DNA from: Kappaphycus alvarezii
Taxonomy: Eukaryota; Rhodophyta; Florideophyceae; Gigartinales; Solieriaceae
Assembly (NCBI GenBank): GCA_002205965.3
Contig: NADL03000699.1
Location: 1,612,001-1,676,000, forward strand
DNA length: 64,000 bases
Direction of reading: 5' to 3'
This document shows, in pieces, positions 11,768 through 23,850 of this stretch. The notes below the pieces were generated by a model. That model was given only the letters and a program-made list of their open reading frames with translations, was not told where the DNA came from and searched no databases. Position 1 is the first letter of the stretch. Every line of letters begins with the position of its first letter. A program made the translations under genes and the position numbers.

Positions 11768-13523
11768 ATGACAAGGAATAGATCGGCTGTTGAAGATGAT
11801 GAAATGAATTCAAATTCATCAGGAAATAAGAGCTGAGATGATAAATTTTGAGATCCCGATCCTTTACCTGAAAATACTACACCTGAAAAATTTAAGGCAT
11901 TTGCTGACGAAATTTCAAAGTATTTATTAGATTTGCTCTTTGTATTCCTGGAGTTTGAGGCGAATGATGAAGATTTGTGTTTTGATTTTATTTCGACCTT
12001 TTGTACACATTTCATCCCATAAATTGCAAAATCAGTTTAACTCAAGTGGATTCTTTTTATTACAGAAAAAGGTGTTTTTCAAAAGAAGTAAGGCTATCCA
12101 CGTACAAAAATACTCAACGAATGCTTAACACAGAAGCAATTTGTTCCCTTTGCGAACTACAAAAATACTGTATGGCAGAACGACGTAAATTATGCAGATC
12201 TGCACACATTCTTATCCACATAAAAAGGGGGCTCCAGTTCTCAAATGTAAGGTAGAAATAACAACAGAGCTCTAGAAAAGGAGGAAACAACCTGGCATGA
12301 TACTAAACTCAGTCGGCCTGAAAGGCCAAACATGAAACTCAGAGAAATCTTTGTAGACGCCATCCCATGTCCAGAAGATAAAACTAGTGATTCGATTTGT
12401 CTTCAATGTACTTCTCGTCAGGGACATATTATATATGAGTGGACTTATGAAATATTACGAAATGGGGAGCAAATTTTCAGGAACTTTCGGCGAAGATCTC
12501 CCTGCGGCTTTACAAGTATATGAAACTCTATGCAGATTCTGCATGCCAGATGACTTTGAAAAAGCAAAACCATTAACTGTAATTCTTAAAGATGATACGT
12601 TATCATTTTACATGAGGACTTATAAAGACATCCAATCATAGGAGGATATATCACAACTAGTGATAGACAATTAAATGAGTCAAGAGCAATGACATCGCGC
12701 CCTTTTAGAATGGCAATGCTTACGAATTTCACAATTTTCGAAATAAAACACTGAAAACAGTGAACTTGAAGTTTTCAGAATGTGCTGCAAACACTTGTTT
12801 CCATTGCAAGGGCAACTAGGTCGGTCAATCGTCAGGATCAGTTCTTGGGAGATCAACCAATATTATCCTCTCACAATAAAAGTATCGCACAGTCATTGTG
12901 TCAGCGTATAGCAATGAAATCCCAGGAAACCCGCAATAGAATCAACACGTTCTTATCCACTGTAACCCGTTCCGAAAGTAACTTTCTAGTACAAGAAAAA
13001 TTCACTAGCTCCGCAAAATACATTCTGGGACAAAGGTACGGTGATGGAGCAAGGAAACTCATGAAGGACTATGGATGCCGCCGTAGAACACACAACAAAT
13101 TTTATAAGATTTCTTCAAAGTAGCATGCAGGATATCAAGGTTGCTAGTTTTGTGGTAGTAACCACAATACACATACAACTCAGTGACGAGAAGAGTTTTC
13201 TGCTATTATAGAAAGAATTAGGCAACGTTAACCATCAATCAACTACCAAAGATTATTGATAGCATTGAAAAACCTAACGGTAGTGACTCTGGTGAGCATT
13301 TAAACGAGCAAATACAATTATCTGAAAACGATTCTGATACGAAAAGCGTTGGTGATTTAGAGACAGCCTGTATCACAGAGGATGCTGTCCATTTTCAAAA
13401 GTCAAATGAAGTCCACCTGGCCAATATCTCATTTATGGATGACCAAAATTATACTACTGGCATCAATTCTGAGCTTAATCTTATGAAAGAAGAACTATCA
13501 ACATACGACAGTAATGTACATTG
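11768..13523 (+). pseudogene. Decayed retroelement-like coding patch (gag-like), uncertain
   Basis: A run of plus-strand coding-like frames in different phases. About 12120-12255 holds a Cys-rich stretch (ICSLCELQKYC..RRKLC). 12430-12640 resembles retroelement Gag capsid segments (FSGTFGEDL.., then a Cys-containing helix and a KPLTVILKDDTLSFY ending). 12782-13123 is a basic, helix-rich frame. 13223-13523 is open for about 100 codons without an early ATG and is acidic. The patch stops where gypsy copy G4 begins at 13522. I infer remains of a retroelement gag region; a decayed host gene with introns is the alternative, since TTTTTATTACAG near 12050 looks like a splice acceptor. Confidence 0.3.
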
Positions 13524-13529
13524 AAACAT

Positions 13530-14222
13530 CTTGCTGTATGGCAGTTAATAGCTGCAGTCGAGGAGGCTAATGCCGTTTTGGTCCTGAGATTCATCAAAGA
13601 AACAAATTATTGAATCGTTTTCTCTTCCGAAAATGATCATCTCGAATGACGCCCTTTTTTCACTGTAACGTCACTGCTTCGCCTTTTGAGAGAGAAAATG
13701 ATTCAATTGAAAACAGTTCTCGCTTACGCTCTTATGTCAAACTGGAAAGCATATAGAATGGTCGGAACCGTCAATCGAGAAATATCGAAAACTATGTCGA
13801 AGAATGAAACCCAAAGGTAAGATGCCTAACAAAAGGTGTCATGCGCTTATCGCCGAGGAAGAGAAAAAATAGTACGAGAATGCTAAAGAGAGATATAGAA
13901 ACGAATAATATCGATGAGGATAGCAAGGAAGTCGAATTACTGGCCATAGAAGGTTGTAAATCACGCCAAGCGTTAGCTTGGAAAAGAAACGAGGGTGAAG
14001 AGCCTCTAGTCCGAACATTTTCAGTCGGCTCAAGACTACTTCTTATAAATGGAAGTTCCATGCAGCAAGCTGTGAAGTGGCCGGCCTGGCCTTCCAAACG
14101 AAACACTGGAATGTTTCCATCGTCACAGAGGAAAGACAACTGCATTAAAAGCTCTGTTAAAGCTCAGGGAAGAGATCAAGGAGGGCAATCCATAAGTTCG
14201 TCTCGTCCCTTACCACAAAAGG
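13530..14222 (+). pseudogene. Integrase fragment of G4
   Basis: 13530-13800 matches the integrase core of G1, with stops and frameshifts where the second catalytic Asp should be. 13841-14222 is an open frame matching the integrase C-terminal region (PR.MLKRDIETNNIDEDSKEVE), the QAVKWPA segment and the end before the ARRLVPY-like module. Not functional. Confidence 0.8.
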
Positions 14223-14234
14223 CCTGAAGAATTC

Positions 14235-15036
14235 CTTCTCACATACAACTATGTGCAGCCACAAAAATTCTCATCTATAACTATAGAATGATTCCTATGG
14301 GAGGAAGTAGAGCCTGGAACGGATCATGTCGACTACGAGGGGCTACTACGAAATCCACGTAACCATTTATTTCTACATTACATTATACTTCCATTTATAC
14401 ATTAATGTATGCCTATGTTTTCGTACGTTCAACGACCCATTGCTACTCGGAGAAGATACAAATCAACTAATAAGCGTTATATTGTCGATCCAAAACGAAG
14501 TTTTCATGGAAACAGGGCCAGAAGTTTTGGAAGTAATATATCATTACTCTGTAGGAAGATATAGGGAAATAACTACCAGAGACTTATCGCAAACCTATCT
14601 GAATATTATCCGCCTGGTTTTCATATTTCTTAGAACAATCAAGATGCGGAACTTAAAAAGTTACAGCTTTTCCCCGGATGTGGAATATCGATTAGTACCC
14701 TACTCGCTATGGGAGCCTCATGACATTCTTATCAACAATGGAAAGTCAAATAGGGGAAACGGTCCGCCTGTGGTGGTAGTAATGACCAGAGGAGGACCTT
14801 CCGAGGGGCGGAACTCGTCGAAAACAGGCTCTAGACGTCCGCTTAGAGGTCCTTCTGCCGGACCCAGCACACAAAGACTTGGAGCAAAGGTCTACCGAGG
14901 GACTACGCCGCATCTCCATCCATACATATTCTTCATTATTATTCCCAGAACACGGTTCTTGGGTAAAGGGTATCCTTTTGGCTGCGCAATATTTCCGAAG
15001 ACTCAAATGATGCACAAGTTATTTCCTATTTTATAA
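14235..15036 (+). pseudogene. Post-integrase domain 1 and linker in G4
   Basis: The frame from 14326 runs 236 codons and contains CLCFRTFNDPLLLGED, EVIYHYSVGRY, DLSQTYLNIIR and DVEYRLVPYSLWEPH, the landmarks of domain 1 in G1. Here the domain is uninterrupted, which shows that the break inside the G1 copy (59255) is a single-base deletion. It is followed by a Gly/Ser/Arg-rich linker (about 90 codons) as in G2. The second domain is missing because the element is cut at 15100. Confidence 0.75.
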
Positions 15037-15189
15037 TCATCTGTTTATGTTTTCGCGCTCCACGCGTAGTAATAGTACGCGTAATAATAAGCATCTGTTT
15101 ATTGATTTTGAGAAAGTGTCTGCTCATTTTTCTTTGTAACATAACAATATATGGTAAGATAATTGAATTTAATGGCATCAGATAGTTTC

Positions 15190-16086
15190 GATGTCAGATT
15201 CTTTAGCAAAAGTTTTTTTCATCCGGGCTTTTTGTTCGAGAAACCCAGCATGTATGATGTCGTCAACATATGATCTGGATAGAGCAACACGTTTATTACA
15301 AATTATCTTAAAGAAAAAAATGAAAGCCACCAGTGCTTTGTTCCATTCGATGCTTATCTGTATGGAACTTGGTATTTATTTCGCTCGAGCAGTCACCACT
15401 TTCGGTTAGGCCATAAAGCGTGCGCGTTATTTGTAATAAATTACTGAGTTCAAGCTCAGTAAATTCCGGTTTGAGAAAACCTTACGTTTCAAACCAGATG
15501 ACAATCGTATATAAGCATGCTTGACATCTAATGACCTAAAATTAAATGCAAGGATGGGAGCTAATTCCAATAAAAGGAGAATGGATAAATACCACACATT
15601 AAAAGTGTTGTGCACAATATTATGCATTTAATTGTCCCTGTTGCTGCCGAGAACTAACCGTGCTTTAATAATGGGTGGCCCGCTATCACTGCGTTTGATG
15701 CTGAGGACAAATATTGATAGTAATATACTGGGTTTATCATCAGCTTCGTCAGCAAGTACAATTTGAAACGTGCCGCGTTCAATTAGAGCCAGAATTTCTT
15801 TGCGTTCTGCTTCATCAAAATGACACTTTCGACGATCTTCATTACAAATAATATAAAAATGTAGAACTAACGGCATATAGTTGGCTTCCGATATTTTTTT
15901 CGTCATTATTTGGATGCCGCTGGACTGGTGTCGGGTGCATCTGTGCAATATTGAACGACCGTTGGTCTGTTCTTTCAAAGGGGTGTAACCGAAAACTTTT
16001 TTCTTAACAGAGTCAATTAAATGTGGTTCCGTGTAGTACGTCAGTCCTTCTCTATAGAAATAAGCAAATTCCGGGTTGGTAGACAT
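15190..16086 (-). pseudogene. Copia reverse transcriptase remains
   Basis: 16086-15628 is an open frame ending FVLSIKRSDSGPPIIKARLV, the start of copia RT (FVxKIKR..KARLV). It continues in another frame with LELAPILAFNFRSLDVKHAY, equivalent to the LAxILGFxIxSLDVKxAY block, then SGLKRKVF, LYGLTESGD (15410-15385) and the catalytic SYVDDIIHAG (YVDD codons 15270-15259). At least three frame changes. The box order and spacing are correct, so the assignment is firm although the protein is dead. Confidence 0.85.
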
Positions 16087-16399
16087 GGTCTACTTCTGGG
16101 GAGGTTTTGACCGGAGCCCTCAATTTATTAAAAACTTAGAAAACAGTTTTTCGTATTCATCCCAAGCACCTGCTGCAGGATGCATCCCTTCATTTTTTTG
16201 GCGGTAATCATTTCGAGATACATGCGTAAACTTAAATATCACCCCAAACAACAAGTAAATTCGATACAAACTATGCGGACCAACAGTATCTTTCATGGTT
16301 TGAACGGATGATTTTGCTGATTCAATTTTCTCCGGGAGATGTGCCTGATCAAACAGTAACTTCTCGTATATGTTCCGTAAAGTAGAATATTATTTTCGC

Positions 16400-17100
16400 C
16401 AATACCTCATCAATTGGTAATTTCATTGCCAGTTGTTATCAAGGATATTCCTGTCTGTTAATATTTGTAATCACATTCTTGGGATACAAATACTGACCCT
16501 CTGTTGGTAAGAATCGATTCAGGATAGAAGATACATGTAGATGGCCAGACCTTTATAAATGCTTCCCATTCTGTGTTTGTATCACAGGCGGGCAGAAATC
16601 TAGCTGCATGTAACCGATCATCAGCCTTCAATAACGTGTAGAACAGTTCTTGACCTTTTTTTTGTTGAGAATTCTAGATATCTACAGTGACATCGCCAAC
16701 ATGCCATGGGTATGACAAATGCATCATGTCATGCGTGAACTCGATTTATCTCACTGTCTTGTTTAACTCAAGACTATACTCAATTCGAAACATGTCCTCT
16801 ATTCTTCGAATTTTGTTACTCTAAATTATCTCGTACTCTTTTCGAACAAGGAAGCCGGTATCAAGCTGAAGCTCATGGGCAGTATAAGTATGCATCAACA
16901 TTTCTCGAGTTCAAAATAAAGGAGCAAGTAATAACTTAATCAACCTTGCTTTTCAAAACACCGCGATCGTTCGCACTAACATGCATTCGTCCCCGACCAG
17001 CGTGTTTTCGCTCTTTCCTTTTTAATTTCTTTATTCTGGTACACCCACTGGAGAATTCATTTATCCCTTCTAACATTTTCAACAATTTTCTATTGATGAC
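16400..17100 (-). pseudogene. Copia integrase remains
   Basis: Minus-strand pieces read HVGDVTVDI, KGQELFYTLLKADDRLHAAR, ACDTNTEWEAFIKVWP and ILTNRGSVF. The last resembles the xTDxGSxF block around the second catalytic Asp of copia integrases, here with Asn in place of Asp. The segment 17100-16930 (basic, RIKKLKRKERKHAGRGR) lies upstream. Frames change repeatedly. The assignment rests on position between the protease and RT parts plus these blocks. Confidence 0.6.
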
Positions 17101-17593
17101 CCTTGAGATACATAATATATAGGATATTGTGGTGGTTAAATTTCACCTTATCCGAATCGCGAATCTGGAGCATTATTTGGCAGTGCGAGTACAGTGTGTA
17201 TGTTCCCTATGATCTGGATATATCTTTTAGTGTGGAAAGAGTGTCTGGGGCGAGATCCTCGGGTGCAGCGCGAATGAATATTTCATAAAGTTTTCAACCC
17301 GAGGAATGTAATAGATGGTGATGGAGCCGCTCAGGCTACGGGCGGGTACGAAATATCTTGAAAACAGAAAGGGACCAGCAGAGACATATTAAGTCTCTAT
17401 GATTCTTCGTTAAGGGCATTTTCCATCATTGTTACCAGTCAGTGACGAATTATCCCGGCCAACGCACTAGCGGCGTGGATACAGCCGACTACATCCTCCA
17501 TACATTAAAATAACCCAAAATTCCCCCTTTTCCATCCATTGAGCTGGCTATGTAGAGTCCTCTCAACTGTCAGGGGCTGTACATTTTATGTTT

Positions 17594-17797
17594 CTACGGT
17601 GGATAATCAAATAATTGCCGGTAAATTTCGGGTAAAATATCGACTTCCATGGTTATAGCGTCCTTTTGAGCAGTTGTTATCACTGTTATCTTACCAATTG
17701 CCTTATTACGGTGAGGCCCGAACAAATAGCAATTATTAACTGCTGTATTCGTCAGTTTGATCCCTGCTTCCTGGAAATAGGCATGCAGGCACCTCAA
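17594..17797 (-). pseudogene. Copia protease-like patch
   Basis: A 67-codon frame contains NAVNNCYLFGPH-like sequence and IGKITVITTAQKDAITMEV, resembling the G(x)G.V.I.....G....+..V segment of copia proteases and the start of the linker to integrase. No DSGA catalytic box can be seen; it may have been lost in the upstream gap. The assignment is by order within the element. Confidence 0.4.
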
Positions 17798-18029
17798 AGC
17801 AAATAGTTTGATGCAAAGAACTTGATTTTCGTTCCTTAATATGGCGCAGACCTTCGATAAAGCATTGAGTATTAGTCGGTACCTTAAAGTGAGCGCCCAT
17901 AGACAAGCTTCATTTGTATCTAGAGACTTTACTTAGGCGGCTAATATATATCCCAGAGAGACAATTCCCAATAATTGTTTAACCTGGCATTTGATTAACA
18001 TTTTTCGCCAATGTATCTTCCACGAGGAA

Positions 18030-18533
18030 TACATTGGCATTTAAAAATCCCTTCGTTCAAAACTATATTGCGGTTCCGAGTCAGAATTGCTATAGACTTC
18101 TGGATCATCGGAGAACAGTAAATGACTCATCTAAAGTATTAGAAATATCTTCTATGTCTTCTGTGTCACCGTACGCAGTGTTCAGCATCGCTTCAGAAGT
18201 ATTATCAACTGAGGTTTCGGTGGTGACTTGTCCAATAATTTCGATGTACTCCTCATAGGTGTCATCGTTATCTGCTAAGGTGAATAGAATCTCAGAAGCA
18301 GCCTTGTTTTTATCACCTCGTTCTCGGATTCTTGGTCAGACAATCTTGGTCATTGATTGTCCCTTTTCAGCACATTCATTTTTCCAATGCCTAGATTTAC
18401 CGCATCGAAGACATTCAGTATTGGCCTTTAGTGCTATAAGCTCTGCATCAGTTCTTTTATGACAGGTTTCAGCAGTAGCGCTTCTTAGATACTTATATGG
18501 ATGGGAAGATGGGCCTCGTATCTTAGTTTTCAT
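18030..18533 (-). pseudogene. Copia Gag zinc knuckle and downstream linker
   Basis: 18533-18336 encodes CLRCGKSRHWKNEC, a perfect CX2CX4HX4C retroviral-type zinc knuckle, followed after a stop by an acidic stretch (18260-18030: YEEYIEIIGQV.., YGDTEDIEDISN). A knuckle followed by an acidic linker is usual between Gag and protease. It binds RNA in active elements. Confidence 0.75.
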
Positions 18534-19081
18534 GAGATTACCATAGCGTTAACGATAGTAATTATTACCCATTAGCAGTGCCTTTTGGTTCTCGCGAATT
18601 TTCAACACCTAAAAAAGCGTCCCATAAAATGAATTGTAGTACATGCCGTTTTCTGAACCTTGAGGAGTTAACCAGGTTGTGCTTATCTGGTCAATCCAGG
18701 TTTCTCCATCAACAATGCCAGCTACAAAGGAAATATGTGTCCATCTTGATGTTTTCTTTTATCTGACGGGCCATATTGCGGGATATACATTAAGATTCGT
18801 GAATGAGATGTCTTGAACACTTCCATATCGGTGCAATGTTATTTAGACTTAATATAATCGAAAATAAGTTGTTTAGGGTATGATAGGGCTTTTGAATGGT
18901 GTTGCTTAGAATTAAAACGCTGCTCCAATAGATAAAAGTCCATGTCTGGAGAGTTACATACGTTGCGAGCCCATTAGTACAAATATTCACTAGTTGTGCA
19001 AGACATGCAGTTGTGAAAGAGGTGCACTCTTTGGTGCTGGGGAATTTCTAGTTCCAAAAAGTTCTTCGAACTTTCTTCTTT

Positions 19082-19831
19082 CTATTTGAAGTGGTAACCC
19101 AGATCTTGGTTATCTAGTGAATTTAGAATATGCTCCATTGAATCCGTAAGCGACAGCTTGTCGATTTCTGGCAAGACTTGATCGAAGTTCAGTGAGGTGA
19201 GATACTGCAGATTCCATACGAAAAATTTTGTTGGAGGCTGGCAAATCTTCGTTAATAATAGGACGGTGTTCCAAAACAGTGAACGGTCTAGAGCTTCTCG
19301 AAACAATTGGTGGTGGAGACAAATAAAATGTCCGGTAGTCTGCATACAGTTGTAGCATTTTGGTCGAAGTTGTAAGAGTTATGTGGCGGTCTTGAAAAAG
19401 AACACTGATAACCTTGTTGGGAATCGTAATTCCAGGTGCTCGATTCATAGAGTACCTATGGTTTGCAGAATATCTCGTAAAGTGGTAAATAACAGTCGAC
19501 GATACATAGCCCCGTTACATAAAATGACATCTGGCTTGAGTTCGTTCTGTAAGTAATCTAGTATTTCGGTCTTTGGTAGCTCTAATGAAAATTCTAAATG
19601 CTCACAGATTCGATCAAAGTTCCTCATACTGCGCCTAATTCTGCCTAGTTCCTTGTCAATAGTATCCTTCTCCTTATCCGTACATAACACATCCTTTGTA
19701 GTAATGTTGGACGCTGTATTTGTGACGATATAGAACACTGACTTAAAGGGTTTTCCGTAAATCTTTTCCCATAAACTTTCAAGGGTTGAAAAAAATGGTG
19801 GTAAGGAAATTTTCTTCAATGAATGTGACAT
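19082..19831 (-). pseudogene. Copia Gag N-terminal region
   Basis: Two minus-strand frames, 19831-19445 (128 codons from ATG, MSHSLKKISLPPFFSTLES) and 19448-19082/19110, lie next to each other in neighbouring frames, which suggests one protein broken by an indel near 19445. Content is helix-rich and charged (KEKDTIDKELGRIRRSMRNF). No sequence motif is diagnostic; I call it Gag because it starts the element, upstream of the zinc knuckle and in the same orientation. Confidence 0.5.
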
Positions 19832-20199
19832 ATAAAACAGATAGCGAATACAAACTGGGAGAGAGCGAATACACGCTTGTGGGAACGATTGCAGTGTTGA
19901 TGATAACGTAGAGTTCGGGTTTTTATATTATTACCTCTTTAATTATCTTCCCGATGGACGTTCTACTTAATATTTATGCCTTGTGCGTAATCTAAACGGT
20001 ACCAACTCCTACCTTGAATTAGAAATGAGAAATAGTTAGTAAGATGAAAGTATGTTGGTTCGAATTATCATGTTCTGCTTCGAATTATCGAAGGATGAAA
20101 TAGAGCACTCTCATGAGTATTCGAGTTCACGTATAGCATGGCGTAATTTTTGGAAATACTTGAGATGATAATACTGCAATTTTCTTCTATTTCCAACAG

Positions 20200-20545
20200 C
20201 GAAACTGCCAAATTCTACCTAGTATTGAACATCAGTACTCTTCAGGTACAATTCAGTGCCAGATAGCGTCGGGCATCCTGATTCAGTGTCCAGGTGTTTC
20301 TTGCTTGTGGTGACAAATGTGATATATATTAGAGGCGTTCTGCTCTTTAAATGCAATATTAACAGAAGATAATATGGACTGCGAATGACCCTTGAACAAG
20401 CACAGATTTCCGTAGATAGGAATTTAGGTTTGTCTTGAAGTAAGCTCGTCGGTAGGCATCAAAATTATCCTAAAACACGGTATCGAACCGTACTTTCCAT
20501 GAGACAAGCTTTCGATGGATGTTTTATTTTTTAGTTTATGAAATG
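20200..20545 (-). repeat. 330-bp dispersed repeat, copy 1 (SINE candidate)
   Basis: This segment is the reverse complement of 25470-25815 at roughly 75-80% identity by eye. Read on the minus strand it contains a perfect B box, GGTTCGATACC, about 50 bases from its start, inside a small T-arm-like stem ACGGT..ACCGT. An internal B box near the 5' end and a body of about 280 bases fit a tRNA-derived SINE. I cannot find a clear A box or a terminal tail, so the call is tentative. Confidence 0.5.
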
Positions 20546-21124
20546 TAGATTTTGTTCCCTGCTACGTGGTCGTTAATTATTTGGCCCGATAGATGTGGCT
20601 CTGCCTTCTGACCTTCCTTTATTCGATGTATGTAGGAACAAGGTATGATTTAGTGTCCAGAAGAGGGGAAGTATCGGGTACTTTTACTCTTGGAAGATGA
20701 ACTCAATCTGTCTAAAGGGCGCATGACTAACTGAGTTTTGGAAAAACTTCCATTAAGCTAGATTTTTTAGGTGCGAAGAAATAGACATAAACGAAGGGCT
20801 GGGGTAGATTATAGCTTGTATGATCGGTACTTTTCTCAATTTTCACTGGTATCTCATCGAGATTGTGAGGTCAACCATAGTCAGGAGTAGGAATTCAGCT
20901 ACAATATCTTTTTGAAAATGCAAGCTCGCTTGGCACATTGCCCCAGCTTATAGTAGGAACAAGTTTCAAATACCTCTTTTGCTTTTTCATCTGCGAACTA
21001 AACACTCCCGTTTGATCAAGGTTGGCCAAAATTGGCAGGCAACGATGGTTTACTCGGGAAGTCGGGACCGTAAACTCTGCAATACAGTATCTGATGATCA
21101 ATTTGATTTGTACTAAAACGTATA

Positions 21125-21175
21125 CATAGTTGGTCCTCTATCCTGAAAAAAATTCAGAATAGAGGACCAACTATG
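21125..21175. repeat. 23-bp perfect-but-one hairpin
   Basis: CATAGTTGGTCCTCTATCC (21125-) pairs with GATAGAGGACC-type sequence ending CTATG at 21175: a 23-base stem with one mismatch and a 5-base A loop. The right arm corresponds to the start of the decayed LTR that follows (compare GAGGACCATAATTG in the intact LTR), so the left arm is an inverted copy of that LTR's edge. It is probably a local inverted duplication rather than an RNA gene. Confidence 0.6.
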
Positions 21176-21800
21176 GTTTCAGTATCAGAGTTTGCAAGAA
21201 AGTTTAGTTTTGTTAAGTGCGACAAATTCATGGTTTGTTTTTATAAATGTATGACACACTGGTAGTAACTGATATCCATGAACGCCAAATTTCTGGAAAG
21301 AACGGATGATATTTTGAAAAATCTATATATTGTCCACGTCATTTACACTATTGGCTGATAGCTTGGAGAGATGGGTATGGCAACAAGTTGTGTATTTCGA
21401 AGAAATATTTTCTCTAGTCATTCTCGTCAATAAGATTGCTTTGGATTCATTTCATTGTATTTAGTATGTTTTTTGAGACTTTAGGGTTAGTCGAAAATTC
21501 TTTGTAGGTTCAAAAAGCGATTACTCTAGGAGCAGTTAAGCGACTTAGCAGCCAACTTCAATTGCAGACTCAAATGGTTGTGAAGTTGAAAGTCAACTTC
21601 CCACCTAGGGGGCGTTTCTTTTACGTCAATCACTGAGCATGGGTGCTATAACAGGCCCCTTCTATACTCCCTTGTCGCCTCTTGAGTTCTTCGTAACTTC
21701 CCACTTCTTCGTGTTCCGACAAGTATACTGCAGTAGAACTTTTATCGATTGGAAAACCTCTGTTCTAGGACAATTGGTTCTGCAAACCTCATCTCCACCG
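21150..21800 (+). mobile_element. Decayed solo LTR, gypsy G1/G2 family
   Basis: Matches the 53316-54046 LTR along its length: TTGCAAGA..ATTTTTAATT near the start, TGGGTATGGCA, GAGACTTTAGGGTTAGTCGAAA before the TATA position, the inverted AAGTTGAAAGTCAACTT (near 21590), GAGCATGGGTGCTATAACAGGCCCC, and ACTTTTATCGATTGG at the U5 end. No internal sequence follows, so it is a solo LTR or a truncated copy. Small open frames here (21639-21887) lie in LTR sequence and are not genes. Confidence 0.7.
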
Positions 21801-23638
21801 ATTTATTTATACCACACATCATATATTTCTACTGTCTTCCACACGAAATGTGCTCCTAATTCCACGTACTTGGCCTCCCTGATGTGATTGGCTCCTTAAA
21901 AAATTGCTCCTTGGCTGCTTCTGTGTTTTGTAGTTGTTTTGGTTTATTTATTAAAGATGCTTCAATAGTGTCCCTCCTAAATTACTTCAACAAGCGACAT
22001 ATACATGTCATCATATTTACTTTTACAGTGCCATTTGTTCTGCCTCTGCGCAAGAAAATCTATGCAGCCCCAGCTTTTTATTCTCCAGAACAAAACCGTT
22101 CCAGAATTGATGATACATCTAATAGATTATTCTCGCACAGCAAGAACTCCATTAAAATCATTTTCTAGATAAAATTTGCGCCATACATTTACCAGTCCAA
22201 CTGTTAACGCATATTATAATGTCCCTTTTAGATGTCACAACACTCACCTAGCTGGATTAATATCCTCTCTCTCACGGCAAGCAAATTCCAGAAAGAGCAT
22301 GCGAACCGCAAAAGATATGCACGGCCGCGATCCCATCGGCAAATAAATAACATTTCCAAATATCTATTGACAATGGGTCATATCTACTGGAGCAGAACTC
22401 TAGGGTAATATGTAGATACGAATAATCGCAGACGTATTCACTGATGTGCAATCACTCACCCCAAAACTCTCAGGTGCACAAGGCGCCAAGTCTGAATAAG
22501 AAGGCTACAAGCCTCGTGATCGTGAAAAAGATTCACGCTGCAAAACTCAAAGTTTCCTCCTAGTTCTTCACACTAAGGAATAGCTTGAAGTAATTTCATT
22601 CAGTAATGCTCTCATTATCGGATGAGCTATTCAAAATAAAACCTCCACCTTACTGTACTGTCCAAACAATTTCTTTTCAAGACATTCTTTGCATCTTTGT
22701 TCTGTTATCAATTCCTACACTGATTTACTACAAAAAAATCACTATATCTATCATACTATAAGCAAAAGGCGTGAATTACACCATGAATTCATTCTTATAT
22801 TTGAAACTACAGCGGTTGCTATACTTCATCCGTGAGGCAGGCAAAGGTAGAATGTATACATCATTATCGATCTACTCATGTACGAAGGGTTATTTTAAAT
22901 CTATCCGCTGGATGAAATATGATATGCGTACTGTAAATTTTAAATTATTCTTCCGGCGCATGTATTCGTGCTTCCTAATATCGCGTTTATTTTTGTACTT
23001 GCGGCGTACATAAATTGTACGATGTATTTGATTTTTTCTTCTCCTTGCACTCTGTTACGTACTGTTCTATTACTACTTTACATAAGTAGCTGCTGCTTTG
23101 ATTAAAACTGGAACACGAAACGGAGAGCAAGCTATCGAGTAATCACACAGCTTCCTGTTCCTTCGTCCTCGATTAAACGTTCTTCCCAGATTTTCCGTGC
23201 AAATTTGCACACGGGCGATGAGTATCAGTCTTTAACTGCTGCCCGTCGTCGTTAATCGGCAGTAACATCCAGTTGCACATAACTTCTTCGTGCTCTGTAT
23301 TCATCAAAAATATTTTCCCGTCCCAACTTTATTAGAAACCGTCACTGCTGTATACATTGATGTGAATTCAATAGCGAGTGCTAATGAGTCCTCCGCATTT
23401 CCTGTATGAAAACTACGAGCCAAGGGACGTGACCTGTAATTTAAAATAGACCATCTTCATTGGAATTCTTTTCAAAAAATGTTTTTAGAGAATAGTTTCG
23501 CCCGCTCGGAAAGCGTACTCTACCTCAATGTTTCATGTTTGAGAATAAAATCTACTACTGAATCAATATAAAGCCTCTCCTCCGATGAGAGAATTCATAA
23601 TCGACGCTTCATCACTTTTGGGATCAATAAATACACTA
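21801..23638. other. No gene seen
   Basis: AT-rich; short open frames (up to 94 codons at 21884-22168, +) without motif support. No shared repeats except the LTR edges on both sides. Confidence 0.4.
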
Positions 23639-23850
23639 AAGTGCTACCATGGTATAGTTGAACGAATCAAAAGGGTCGAGTAAGGAAGATAATTGAGAGG
23701 GCTACAAGCAAGTATGGAACGGGCAGGGTCTACCGCTGATGCTCAGTGACCAGCGTAGGAAAAATGGCTCTTGGGTCTGAAGTTGATTCTCAACTTCCTG
23801 CTACTTGGAACTTGACTTGAAGTCTTCTGCCAACATCGATTTTAATTGGT
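23639..23850 (-). mobile_element. Fragment of a gypsy LTR (R-U5), minus strand
   Basis: Reverse-complement match to the intact LTR from GTGCTACCATGGTATAG through TACAAGCAAGTAT, GGCAGGGTCTACC, GATGCTCAG, GGGTCTGAAGTTGA and CTTCTGCCAAC. About 200 bases are kept at roughly 85% identity by eye, more than in the LTR at 21150. The rest of the LTR is gone. Confidence 0.75.

Larger units (their letters stand above)
13522..15100 (+). mobile_element. Gypsy copy G4: 3' part only (integrase tail plus post-integrase region)
   Basis: Aligns with intact element G1 from the integrase core (G1 about 58195) onward. It begins abruptly at GAAACATCTTGCTG and ends near 15100, against the 3' end of the minus-strand copia element. 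No LTR adjoins. It is heavily mutated. It keeps the family's post-integrase domain 1 and the long linker that follows it, including an ACGCGTA..TACGCGT inverted repeat (15062-15082) that copy G2 shares. Confidence 0.8.
15110..19840 (-). mobile_element. Decayed Ty1/copia-type element (minus strand)
   Basis: In minus-strand order there are a Gag frame (19831-19082), a CCHC zinc knuckle (18533-18336), a protease-like patch (17797-17594), an integrase-like patch (about 16680-16400) and reverse transcriptase (16086-15190). This gag-PR-IN-RT order is that of copia elements. Stops and frameshifts are frequent. RNase H and the 3' LTR are missing: the RT is cut near 15110 against gypsy copy G4. I could not identify a 5' LTR above 19840. 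Confidence 0.8.

Noticed and set aside
20655..20735. Possible fifth copy of the short mobile module
   Set aside because: TTTTACTCTTGGAAGAT matches, but the rest diverges and neither ends nor target duplication can be seen; could be chance.
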